Source of the DNA: Tetraselmis striata
Lineage: Eukaryota > Chlorophyta > Chlorodendrophyceae > Chlorodendrales > Chlorodendraceae
Assembly: GCA_006384855.1 (NCBI GenBank)
Contig: VCJN01000517.1
Span: 124,001 to 188,000, forward strand
Direction: 5' to 3'
DNA length: 64,000 bases
The notes below the pieces were generated by a model that worked only from the letters and a program-made list of their open reading frames with translations, had not been told where the DNA came from and did no database searches. The translations under genes were made by a program, and so were the position numbers. Shown piece after piece: positions 12,069 through 24,400 of this stretch (its first letter is position 1; each line of letters starts with the position of its first letter).

Positions 12069-15000
12069 CTGCGGGCCAAAGATTCGCCAGCGAAGCAACA
12101 TACCTCGGTCAGCGTGTCAGCAGCGAGGGATTGGTGGCACGCACTGCCGGGAGATGAGCGGGAGGGAGTGCCCACCTTCCGGCGAGGGCGTTCCCCCAGT
12201 TGACATCTCGATCTGGGCAGCCGCCAGCTTGCGCTCCAGCTCGCACTCCCGCTGCGCCGCCGCCTCCGCCTTGCGCATGGCGGCGGCATGCGCTGACTCC
12301 AGTTCCGCCAGCCGCTGGGACGCCATGCCCAGCTCTTTGCGTAGAGCTTCGGGCGCAGCGGCACAGGGCGATGAAGAGGCACTCAGACACAGCGCGTCCA
12401 CAGAAAGCTCCGAGCTCAGCGCACTGCCGGACAAGACAAGCCCAAGGCAATGGGCGCACCTTGCGCACCGTCCGACGCGCCATCGCCCCCATCCCTGCCC
12501 CCGCCCTCCCCGCCTTCCTGCATCCGCGCCGCCAGCCGCCCCCGCAGCTGCTCCAGCTCCTCCGCCAGAGCAGCGCTGCTGGCGGCCTCAGCCTCCAGAG
12601 CCTTCTGGGAGGCAGCATCCGCGTCTGCATGTTAAAAGACGGCGGTGGCCATCAGAGCCATTGCAGCCCTCGCGGGGCTCCCCATTGTAGCATCATTGAG
12701 CATCTACAAGAGACCCGGCCCGGGCCAGCCCAGCCCAGCTTACTTCTCCTCTCCGCCTCGCTGCGCTCAAGTGCCGCGTGCGCCTGGGCCAGCGCCGCCT
12801 GCACGCGCCGCAGCTCCTCGCCGCTCTGCCGTTGCGCCTCGCCCACGCGGCGCGTCACCTCAGCCTCTAGAGCCACGGGATCTGCGCGTCACCGGGAGTC
12901 CACTGTTAAGGTTGCCAATGGAGGCGCGGGCAGGCAGGCGGGCAACTCAAAACATATGGGGAGGGTCGATGGGGGGGGTCAAGAGGGGGGGGGGGGGGGG
13001 GGGGGGCAGCAGGGGCGCCCGGCCTACCAAGGTGCGCGGGCGGGGCCGCCTCCAGCTGGGCACGCATGCGTCTTAGCTCCTGGTCGCCGGCACGCAGCCG
13101 CTCCTCCATCGCGCGAATCTGCTCCGCGGCCGAGTCTGCGCGGGCCGCTGCCTCGGGGTTGGGGCTCGGAGCTGAGCGCGCCTCGGCCAGCTGCGCCTCT
13201 GCCTCTGCCAGCCGCTTCTTGAGACCTGAGGATGTGGCGGGAGGCAGCGGGAACGCAGGGAACGCCCCACGTCCTAAAGTATCAATATCATTTTCATACA
13301 AACACATCTATGGGTTCCGTACGAATGTACGTATGTATGTATTATACATGTATAATCAAACTTCAGGAACTGAACTACGGTGCAATTGCGCTAGAAAGAA
13401 CACTGCGAGTACAAGTCTGCCAGAGGACGCATGTTGGCACAATCACTGCGCAACTGGAGAGAATGTTCCCATAGATGACATGGAACGATAATTACAAGCT
13501 TATGAGTCCTTATGGGTGTGGCACTGCGGCACTCGTAATAAGATCAGAGAATTCCATGGGTTTTGCAGTTTGCAAGGTGCCCGGTGAGGGGGGGGGACAA
13601 GTACCTCGAGCCTCCTGAGCTGCACTGCGCCCCGCGTCCGCAGCTGCCTGGAGCTTCGCCAGCTCTGCCTGCGCGGCGGCGGCCTGCTGCTGCGCCGCGC
13701 GCCGCAGATCCTCTCGCCGTGCCGCTTCCTCCTGAAGCGCCCTCTGCGCCGCGGCTTCCGCCTCTGCGGGGAGCGCGGCGGCACCGCCCTGTCAGTGGAC
13801 TCCCATTATGCTCATCGGTGCACATCGGCTGGCATGTCACCCCCGAGTGTGGCCACTCCTCCTGCCTGTGGGCTGCCTGCCTGCCGCCGGACCCCTCTCG
13901 TCCAGCAATCACTGTGGATGCCTCTTTCCCCCCCCCCCCCCCCCCCCCTCCGCGGGTTATGTCGCCCATCTGAGCCAGCCCTCGTACCTGAGCTCTGCAC
14001 CGCACGACTCTGCGCTTGCGCCAGCTCAGCGCGCATCGCCCCCAGCTCCGCTTCCAGAGCCTGCACTGCCTCGTTCAGCCGCCGCTGCACCTCTGCCTCC
14101 AGCGCCGCAGGGTCTGGGCAGGCGCACACAAGGGCGAGGGGAGGGCACCAGTGTCATGGAATTGTCGCCCTACCCAAGCAGTTTGCTCGCTACCAAGGTA
14201 GAAGGGCACCGTGGCACGTGCAGCCGGGCGGCAGCCTACTCCTGCCCTTCAGTGGCCAAAGCAGCGACTGCCACAGCCGGCACAACACAGCACTCACCCG
14301 CCTGGCGGCTCTCCAGCTCAGCGCGCACGCGAGCCAGCTCCGCATCGCCCCGCTGCAGGCACTCCTTCATGTACGCCTCGCGCTGCGCAAATGCCTCCGA
14401 CCCAGCAACGGCCGCAGCGCTCGCGGCCTCCATCTCGGAGATGCGCACGGACGCAGCAGAGAGCTGCTTACGCAGCTCTGCGCACAGTTGGGGCACCGAT
14501 GGCGCGACATCAGTGCGCAGTTCCACCAAGTCGGAAAAAATCCGGAAAAAAGAATCAGGGCGGGAAGAAATGGCAGTGGATTCCTGTCTCCATCATGCGT
14601 GAGTCCATGGCCATGCGTGTATTTGCGCACATGAAGGATGCACGATTTGGGTGGCAAGCATGTCCATATATTTCATCTACATCTACCTATACTACATAAG
14701 CACGTTGCCTTGTTTGGGGATGGCAGTTGCGAGGGCCTTGATTTGTGGTTGTGTCCTGAAGCTGCGAATCCTGGGTGGGAGGGAACTTGCCCTTTTCGGC
14801 ATGCGAGCCAACAATGAACCACCACTACATTGGAGACAAAAAGGTGCAGCATGCCATTCTCCCTCTAGCCACATGCCTAGCGTAGTACATACACCGCATC
14901 CAATCATACACACAGAATATTAAAGACAAATGCGTCGTTGTTAGGGTGTTGGGCCTGAAGGGGGGGGGGGGGGGGGGGGGGGCTCCCACCAATGACGTCC

Positions 15001-15397
15001 TTGTCCAGCGCCGCGGACGTCGCGCGCCGCACCTCCTCCAGGTGCCCCTCCATCCCCGCCGCCTGGTCCTCCAAGCGCCGCGCCAGCTCCTCGCGCTTCA
15101 GCTTTTCCACCTGCAGCGCCCTTCGCGCTGCAACGGCCCCCTCTGCGCGCCCGAAGCAGCGAGGTCAGGGGCCACGCCGCAGGTGCGGGCCAGCAAGGCC
15201 AACGCCTAATACGCAGCCAACCAAATCGACCACGTTCCAACTGGCGGATCTCTTTGGGATGCGCCAGCGCCGGAACCATCCACAGTAGATTTACAACCCT
15301 GGCTGCCATAATCGTAGTGTTCAGTCAGTCATCCCTATTGCCTGGGAGGTGGGTGTGCTTTGCCCGTGTACAGGAGTACCGGGGAGGTGGGTGGGGG

Positions 15398-15434
<37 letters not shown>

Positions 15435-18400
15435 TGTGTGTGTGTTGGGGGAGGGGGGGGGGGGGGGGGGGGGGGGGTGACGGCGGGCGTTGATTGGGGG
15501 GCCGCACCGTCCTTCTCCTTGGAGCTCCTCCGCAGCGCCGCTTGCGCCTCCATCAGCGCCACGCGCAGCTTCTCCGTCTCGGCGCTGGTCTGCTGCATGT
15601 GGTACGCCACGCGCTGCTGCACCTCCGCCTCGATTGCCGTCGGGTCTGCAACGCAGGGACAACAAGCGTCCTGGCGGTCAGCGGAGCTCAGTAGACATGC
15701 CAACCCAGCGCTCTCCCTGAGGTACAAGTGTGCGGATAATGGGCGGGTGTCCACAGTTGCAGCGGCCGGGGTTGACCCACCTGCGTACGCTGCCGCTGTG
15801 GCCGCCGCATGCAGCTCCCGCCGCACACGAGTAAGCTCCGCCTCGCCCCGTTGGAGGCACTCCTGTAGCACCTGCTCCCGCTGACGGGCGCCTTCAGCAT
15901 CCGCGGCCGCGGCATGCCAGCCTGCGTGCGCCTCCGCCAGCTGCGCCGCGGTGGCCTCCAGCTGCTGCTGGAGCTCTGTCGGGGCGGACAGGCAAGTGTC
16001 GGGCACGTGAGGTCGGACCTCGGGGCATTGCTGCGCAATGGAGCGCAGCCAGGGTCGCGACGCCCAGCAGCACAGGACAGGAGAGCCAACTGTGCCACTT
16101 CGGGCAGGGGTTGTTGGCGGGCTGCCACATGTTAGCAATGGGGAGTGGGATTGAAACACAATTTGAAACAAAACCCCGCAATCCTTGGGGTATAGGCGGC
16201 GCTGCGGTAATAAGAACACGGCGAAAAACTCTACCTTGTTGCCTGTCAGAGGTTGACTAGAGATAGAACTATGGCAAGACAGTAGCGAATGCTCCGATAG
16301 CTTGCATGCAAACTTATCTAACGGCATATAGTGAGTGGGTTGTTGTAGATGCGCTGGCACCCGTACAACACCCGCCCGTCCGTGAAAGCAGGGCCACAAA
16401 CATCAACGCTGAGGCAATGCAGCGGCCCCAAAGAGCAGGCTGTGGTGCGCACCCTCGGCCCCACTGCCGGACTCCGCCTGCGCCTGCAGCTGGGCAGCCT
16501 GCTCCTGCAGCTGCGACACAAGCTCCTCCCGGCGAGCGGTCTCCGCTTTCAGCGCCTGCTGCGCAGCGGCCTCTGACTCTGCGTGACACCCACCCGCCGC
16601 CGCCAGCAAAGAAAAGTGAGCGCTCGCAACGTTAAGGACACACACAGAAAGAGCGAACAGGCGCGTGCCCGGGGCACCATTAGGACAGGGCCATGGTCTA
16701 TCTAGGAAATGATGTTTGGATCCGCGAAAGGGGGGGGGGGGGGGGGGAGGGGGGAGGTGCTAGTAGTGTTGAAGTTGAGGGATGGCTATGGAAGGACAAA
16801 CTCGTTCGGCTAGTGAGATGTCCATTTGTATCGTAAACGGCTGTCGTGGGATGGCGCCCCTCTCGCGCCGCACCTGCCCGCTGAGCTAGGATCTTCTGCG
16901 CAGCCGCCAGCTCCGCCTGCGTGGCCTCCAGCGCCGCGCTGCTCTCCTGTTGCGCCTCGCCAACCCGCCGCTGCAGCTCCGCTTCGAGTGCCTCCGGCGC
17001 TGTCCACGCCCCCAGCCGTGCCGGTGCCCAACAGTAACAAGTCAGTGAGGCTGATGCTTGGCCCAGTGCACTGTGAGCAGGAGACGGCGGAAAGCTTCCA
17101 AGGGGGCGGCACCCACCTGGGCGAGCCTCCAGCTCAGCGCGCAAGTGAGCCATCTCCGCATCCCCGCGCTGCAGGCACTCCTGGAGATAGACCTCCCGCT
17201 GGCGGGCAGTCTCGATGGCCGTGGCGGCTGCCTCCTGCGAGGCCTGTAGCTCGGCCACCTGCGAGCTCGCAGCTGCCAGCTGCTGCCGTAACTCTGCCCG
17301 CACGCACATAAACAATAAGTAGGGAGGACAGTGACAACGAGAACGCAAGCAGCGTACGCCAAGATGCGCCCGCAGCTGCATTGCCTCAGCAACAGGCGGC
17401 ATCAACGGCAGGGCGCCAGGGAGGCATGCGATGTCCCTACCCTCGGCAGCTTGCCGGGACAGTGCGGCGGCCTGCTCTCGGGCGGACGCCAGCTCGGCCG
17501 CCAGAGCCTCCGATTTGGCGGTGGCCTCCTGAAGCGCCTTGGTGGCGGCGGCTTCTGCCTCTGATGCCAGATTGCCGCCAGGTGTGCCCCCCAACACATT
17601 GCACTCAGCACAATCACGTAGTGGCAAACATGCGTCCGGATGCGGATTCAGAGAAAAGTCAGCCCCCCACCACCTACCGGTCCGCCCCGGCCCCCACCTG
17701 CGCTCTTTACCGCACTCTCCTGCGCCCTGCCAAGCTCCGCCCGAAGGCGCTCCAGCTCGGCGGCACCCTCCTTCTGCGCCTCTGCCAGCTGCTGCTCCAG
17801 CTCCGCCACCTTTTCCGTGGAATCTGCTGGCAGGGAGACAAGGGTGGCCAGGGGGAGGTGAGAAGGGAGGAAGTGGAGGTGATCCCGGCCAGCACGCCCA
17901 GCCTCCAGATCACCTACGCGGAATATGAGTGCCTAGTCCCCAATTAGAACCCTTATGATAAGCCCGAGATTGGACTTGCATGCAGCTATAAGCACATTTG
18001 CTGTAGTTTCGTCTGTATTCAACATTTGGCAGCGCCCCAGATTCGTATTCACAATGTGCCTATTACCGCATCGGCACTACCAGACACGATACCTGGGATG
18101 GCGGTTTGCCTGCTCGCTGCCAACTGCTGAACATGGCACGGGGACTCTCAATGGGAAGTTTCCCTTAAGTTTTCCAGGCAAACATCTTACAGCCCTCTGC
18201 AGAACGCATTATATCCAGAGCAGGAGCTCATGCGGGCATGTATTTATAACAAGAATAGTGGCTTTCACTGAGTGCTGTAATGGTCTGTATCACTTGGTAC
18301 CATGGTGTCCCCGGTTTGGCTATGTTTTAGGAGCAGCGGAAGAGAATGACCACGAGAAAATACACTAGGCACACGTTGATGGCGGAGACGCGGCGATACC

Positions 18401-21400
18401 TGCTGCCACTGCCTGCTTGGACGCGTCCTGCAGCTCGGTGCGCATCTTGGCCAGCTGCTCCTCCGCGGTGCGCAGCTTGACCGCCATCTCCCGCTCCCGC
18501 TGCTGGGAGACCTCCGCGGCTGCTGTCGCCGCAGCCTGCGCTGCTGCGGCGGCCATCATTTGCTGCTCCAGCTCTGCAGTCACGCATGCCCATCAGGGGG
18601 TAACCCCATGTCAAAGGCATGAGACAACAGACTGCAGTGCTGCTGAGCGAATGCAAAGGCACATATTGCATGGCTACAATGTGCGGCATGGGATGCACGC
18701 ATCACTAAATAGCACGGCACTCCCCTTGCCATAAATATACCACCAAATATATCAGCGCGTTATGAGATTGAGGGTGGTATTCTTCAATCCCCCCCCCACC
18801 CCCCCCCCCCCCCCACCACCACTACCACACACACACACACACACTCAGACACGCACACAGACCACCACCAACAACGCCGTAACAACCTTTGCCGCCGCAG
18901 ACGCCACCGCACCTTTTGTGCCCTCGTCTGCCTCAGCTGGTCCCTGAAGCCGGGCTTCTGCATCAGCAAGCGCAGCCGCCAGCTCCTCACCAATGCGCCT
19001 CTCCTGCTCCAGTGCCTCTGCACGAGCCCCACATGTGCATGCAAGTCAGCAGAGGCCCCAACACATCTGTGCAGCCATCATACCACAAGCCGCATCCCCA
19101 AGTAAGCACATGCAACCCGTGCGAGCTAGCTGCCCGGGGCCCCCATCAGCATGGAGAGGCCGCCGCGGACCGTTGAGCCGCTGCTCCAGTGCCTGCTCCG
19201 CCACCACTAAATCTGCCCGCGCAGCCTCTAGCTCCGCGCCGCTCTTCTGCACTGCCTCGTTCACCCGCCGCTGTGTGTCCATCTCCATCTTTGCCATGCG
19301 CTCTGCCGCGGAACGATGGCCCATCAGCGTCAGGTCAGCCGCCACCTATCTACACTTTGTATCCGCACAAGCCTGGGAGGGATTGACGCGGGGAAGAAAG
19401 GGAGCCAGCGGGGGGGGGGGGGGGGGGGGGGGGGAGAATAGTCGGCAAACTACCTGCATGCGCCTCAGCAGCGCTGTCCATCTTCTGCGTCAGAGCCGCC
19501 ACCTCCTCCTCCGCAGCTGCCAGCTTCTCCGCGAGCACTCCCTCGTCCTTGTTCGGCTGAGCCGGCTCTGCAGCCGCGGCGGCCTTGTCAGCCTCCCCCT
19601 TGGCTGCGGCCGCCGCATCTTTAGTCTTCTTCAGCTCTTTCCGCTCTGCCTGCAGCTGCTGCTTCAGGTCTGTCCAAAGCCACAGGGGCAGAGCCACGGT
19701 GAGACACTCTCCAGGGGTCGATGTACTGCCGCGCTGCGGGTTTCAACTCAAAGCCCAGAAGGCAATACAAGATCCGATTCGCCCCATGGTGGTTGCATCA
19801 TTGCATCCAGAAGCATCTCCCGCAGATCGCCCCTGCTCATCCACTGCCATAGCACGTCCGCAGGGGGCACACTGCGCCAGTGAGGCCAGTCGCACCTTCC
19901 ACCTCCTTCTCCCCCGCCTCCCGGGATGCTTGTTGCTCCTCTAAAAGCTTCTTCAGCTGCGCCTTCTCATACGCCAGCGCCTGCTCCAGCTCCCGGCTCC
20001 GTGCCCGCTCTGCCGCCAGAGCCTCGCCACCGGCGCTGCCGGCCACACCAAGTGGCGCCGCCCCCCGTGCGCTGGGTGGGCAACACAGGGCGCGCAGGTG
20101 AGCATGAAGACCACATAAGGCATGTAGGCAACGCCGTGCCAGCGGTGATGTGCAGAGCCGCCCCTACGCTGTGCAGATGCATCCATCCAAGTTTCGACAG
20201 TGTGCAAATGCTGCCACCATAGCAAACCCATACCTGTACAGCGCCATGCCGCTGCGCCCTGCTCCTCGGGAGAAACGCGCACGACCTGGTGGCACAGCAC
20301 ACGCACCTTAGCGCGCCTTGGCCAAGTGATCCGCTTGCCAAAGATAGGCTGACAGAAGGCGAGATTGGCCGCTGGACATGTTACATTTTCGGCATGCTTG
20401 TCACGGGTCAGACTCTTGCCGGCATAGGAACGTACCTGCGGCTCCAGCAGGTGCAGGCGGATCTGCAGCCTTGGCTGCCGCACTCCCCGCTAGACTCTTC
20501 CCAAGGGCGGCGCCACCCCCCTTGGCCTCCACGAGCTCCTTCCGCACTGCAAGCAGCTCCGCGCGGCTCGCCTCCAGTGCTTCGCGCAGCTCCTTCTGCG
20601 CCTGCGCTGACGTCTCCGTCTGCGCCTTGGACTTGCTCCCTGTCGGACATTCATAAGCCAACAATCACATAACTGTCAGGGTATGACCGTAGATAGGCAT
20701 ATGGTGACAGGATGTTTATTTCTTTGATAAGCCCAGCCGATGACTCAGCGTTCAAGGCAGCCAGCGTCAGCAGTATGGCCACGCCAAGATACTGCTATGT
20801 GCCGACGCAATTCTGGCATGGAATCATGCTTCCGCGAGCGCCCCGGCGTTACCTAGCGTAGACTGCGTTGCTGCGATTTTCTCCGCCTGGGCCTTGGCGC
20901 GGTTCAGCTCCGCCTCAGCTGCATTGAGACGGGCCCGCAGGTCCGCCTCTACCTTGCTTGCGGCGTCAGAGAACGCGGCCGCCTCCTTCTCCCGCTGCAA
21001 CTGAGCTGCCTCTACCTGCTTCTTCAGCTCTGCGCAGCGGGACGAGGCACACAGCTTCAGCCCGCGCAGCACCGCCATCAACAGCTGATGCAAACGCTGT
21101 CACCGCGTGGCCAGCCCATATTACTCCAGGGTGTTGATTCAGTGCAGAGAGCTGGGCGATAAGTGGACCGTTTCCGACTTTCCGTTGCAACAACAGAGAG
21201 GTAGTACTAAACAAGGCAAATAGCGAAATAAGCAGATGGGAGACTGCTATGACAGCAAGATTGATATGAGGAAATGGTACGGAATACAGTCCAACAGCCA
21301 CATATCTAAGATATGCACCGTCATTGTACTCAAGATCAATGCAAGAAAACATACATACAGTGCTTGTTCCCTTCCAGGAATAATGGACACCCGTGCTGGG

Positions 21401-24400
21401 GGGTTTCGTAAAAGCTCAACTGTTGAGTATGTAATAACAAAGCGCGGGTTGAAAGGGGGGTGTGCAGTGGAGTGGGATAAAGCGCATTGGCCCCTGACCA
21501 TAGCGTACCAATGTACTCACAAACAGTGACAACCTGGACATTCTGCCCCCCCCCCCCCCCCCCCCACCGACCCCCCCCCCCACCACCACCTTGCTGAGCC
21601 TTACCCTCCAGCTCCTGCCCCTGAGCCTTCTTAGCCTGCGACTGCTGCTCCAGCCGCGCCGTCATCTTGGCCACGCGCTCGCTCAGCTGCTTGGACAGCT
21701 CAGAGCTTGTACGCGCCTCGGTCTCCATTGCCTTGCGATTGGAGGCCTCCGCGTCTGCCACCGGCAAAACATTTATCGCTCAGGAGGCAAGAGGCAGAGT
21801 GTGACTGGGCCCGGAAGGGGCCGCTCACAGGAGCACGAAGGGGCAACTCGGTGCTCCACGGCGTTGCACAGCTAGCCCCGGCGCTATGTGATCACAGAGG
21901 CCATCACCGGTGCCTCAGCTGCGGTGGCCTCCCTAATATAATGGGATACTGGGCACATTCCTATGCCCCTTCCCCACGCGACCTCCCGCTTCCAGGAACT
22001 GGCGGGCGGTGCGCCAGCCTGGCCGCACCCCGGAGTTCTGTTGCCCTTTCCAGCGCCTCCTTTACGGTTGCCAGCTCTTGCTTCAGCTGCGCAACCTCGG
22101 CCGCGCTTTTCTGAAGGGCCTCCGCGTCCTTGGCGGCATCACGCTCTGCAGGAGGTCAGGGTGGGCATGCAACACGCTCAGCGGAGTAGCCACCAGATGG
22201 TGGCAAGATGGGGGAAGCAGTCCTGAGAAAGGGGGTAGAAGACTCCTCAGGGGAGGTACAGGAGGGAAAGGGCAAGGAGGCAAGGAGGGCGGCGGGGGGG
22301 GGGGGGGGGGGGGGGGGGGCTTACCAGGCTGCGCCTCCTTTGCGGCCTGCAGCTCTGCCTGCAGTCGGGCAAATTTCTCCTCCTGTGCACGCATCCGCTC
22401 CTGCAGCTCGCCTTCACGCTGCCCGGACGCGCGCGCCTCGCGGGCCGCCAGGTACTGCGCCTCTACTAGCTGCGAGCGCGACACGGTGAGTTGCTGCCGC
22501 AGATCTGCACAGGGCGTACAGAGCCCACACGCTCAGGCGGTCAGTCAGATTACGTGCGATACATGCATTGCCGTCGCTGTTTCCCAGGGTAGACGGAGTC
22601 TACTCTGCTAGCCCCTTCTCCCACATATATGGAACAGTCTTCTGTTGCACACACTTGTCCCTCCGCTGAGGCCACCCACCTCCCGCCTCCTCATTCCGTG
22701 CAATTGCGAACTTGCGCTGCTCCTCGAGCTCTTTCTTGAGCCGGCTGCTCTGCTCCTCCAGCCGCCGTGCTAGCTCCTCGCTGCGCGCGCGCTCTGTCTC
22801 AACTTGGCGCTTGGCGGCGCTCTCCGTCTCTGCACGCACCCCCAGAATGGGAGATGGCCGTCAAGCATGATGGCAGCCAAAAATGTCGAAACCTCTTGCA
22901 TCTGAGTGTGGCCACAGCTGCGAGCGCCGGCGAGTGCTTTGCACCGCGCCCCACAGAGCACCAGGCTCGCACATCGCTGCAAAAGCCCTAGCACTGCAGG
23001 ACGAAGCAGGGCCCTCAGCGCCTAGCAGGGGCACACCTTCCCTCTCGGATGACATTGTCTCTAGAGCCACGTGCGCCTCAGCCAGCTCTAGGCGCAGCTT
23101 CTCCACATCGCCGCCGCCTTGTCAAACAGAGGCAGATAAGCTTTTCAGATGTCTTGCGCCGTTCTCATATGGTGGGGTTTAGATAGCAGAAGACGGACTC
23201 AAACAAGGGAGGGGCCATCTGGGAGGGTTCCTGGGGCACTTTGTGTACCTGCCGGCGACTCCTCCATCTCCACCTTGAGCTCCAGCAGCTGAATTTTGGA
23301 CTTGGCCAGCTCGCCGGAATATACCTCAGCAGTGACGGCGACATCGTCCCAGGTACAGTTGGCAAAGATGACAGTGTCCGCAGAGCAGGGCGGCACCTGG
23401 GTAAAGAAGTGGAGGGAGGGGGGGGGGGGGGGGGGGCACAGCAGGGAGCGTGGGAGATGGGTCGATGACTTGTGAACCGAGGAGGCAGCACCTGGGGCGC
23501 CACATTGCAGTAGACGGCAGCAGCAAGCGCAGGGCGAGAAGGAGTGCTCGCTTTAGGGACTGCAGAGAGGAAGGGGGGGGGGGGGGGGGGGGGGGAGCTT
23601 TGTGCCCCATACAGGGGCCCTACAGTTATGCTGCGGTTGTCGCCTCCTTGCCAGACCACACCACCGTCGGCATCTGTGCGCACAACCTGCCACAGCAGGG
23701 ACGCAGGCGCATCAATATCAGGCACCGTCCTGCATACGACGGAAACGGCAGCGGTATACGCAGCTCGAGCCCCAACAGCCGAGATGCTGTAATCTGAGGG
23801 GTGAGGTGTGCGCTGTTGGCGCCATGCTGCGATGCCTCAGCAGCTCTCTGCGGAGACCAAGAGCTACGCAAAGCAGCTAGCCTTGTTCTTGGGTGTGAAA
23901 GCCTTATATGCTTGTGCCTATAAGGGTTCCAGATATAGGGCTTGAGGCTGAGCAAGGCCGGCACGGCACCTTGAACTCGGAGGTCTCCCCAGTGGGCAGC
24001 TCCAGCATGCAGGCCAGCGTGCGATCGCCGATCCAGCTGCAGGTGGGTGCGGCCCCCACACTCCAGTTGCCCAGCTGCGGCGCGCTTCCAACTAGCCAGT
24101 ACGCGCTGCGGCGGTCCATCTGGTCCAGCAACAGCACACCGGAGAGGACATCTCAGGCGCCGTCGAGCTAACTTCTCGCAGCGGTACAGTGTGAGCAGTG
24201 CCTCTGCGCCCACCTTGTCCACCGTCAGCACCACCACGGCCCGAATGGTGTCAGCCATCTTGCCGCCGGAACTGCCACCACCAGCGGAAGTCATAGCTTG
24301 CGGAGGCGGCGGCGGTGGGCTGGGCCGGATGGGGGCGGCAGCAGAGGCGCTGCTTGCTACCTCGGGGACCACCGACACGGCCTCAATTTCCCAGCTGCAC

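Larger units (their letters stand above)
12176..23117 (-). repeat. nine tandem three-exon units (A–C–B) encoding the coiled coil
   Basis: A exons: 23037–23117, 22029–22145, 20436–20639, 19171–19302, 17698–17823, 16874–16999, 15508–15645, 13988–14113, 12744–12881. C exons: 22680–22829, 21605–21754, 19896–20071, 18913–19017, 17441–17560, 16453–16578, 14990–15142, 13605–13763, 12460–12624. B exons: 22325–22504, 20853–21029, 19454–19669, 18400–18573, 17117–17293, 15781–15975, 14298–14477, 13028–13225, 12176–12346. All are phase 1 to phase 1 except around a small extra exon 20234–20285. Exon types keep signatures: A has (D)P.ALEAE...RRV.EA, B has EL+.QL....(E)CLQRG+AE, C has EAEAAA.+AL....+.EEL. 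Unit length is about 150 residues. Confidence 0.8.

Noticed and set aside
12900..13222. + strand Gly/Arg-rich ORFs opposite the coiled-coil exons
   Set aside because: They are antisense to phased exons and an intronic G run; codon pattern fits the − strand gene.
16698..17627. Long − strand frame of about 300 codons ending in poly-Pro
   Set aside because: It runs through several true exons and their introns; the poly-Pro part is a translated intronic G/C run. The exons were called separately.
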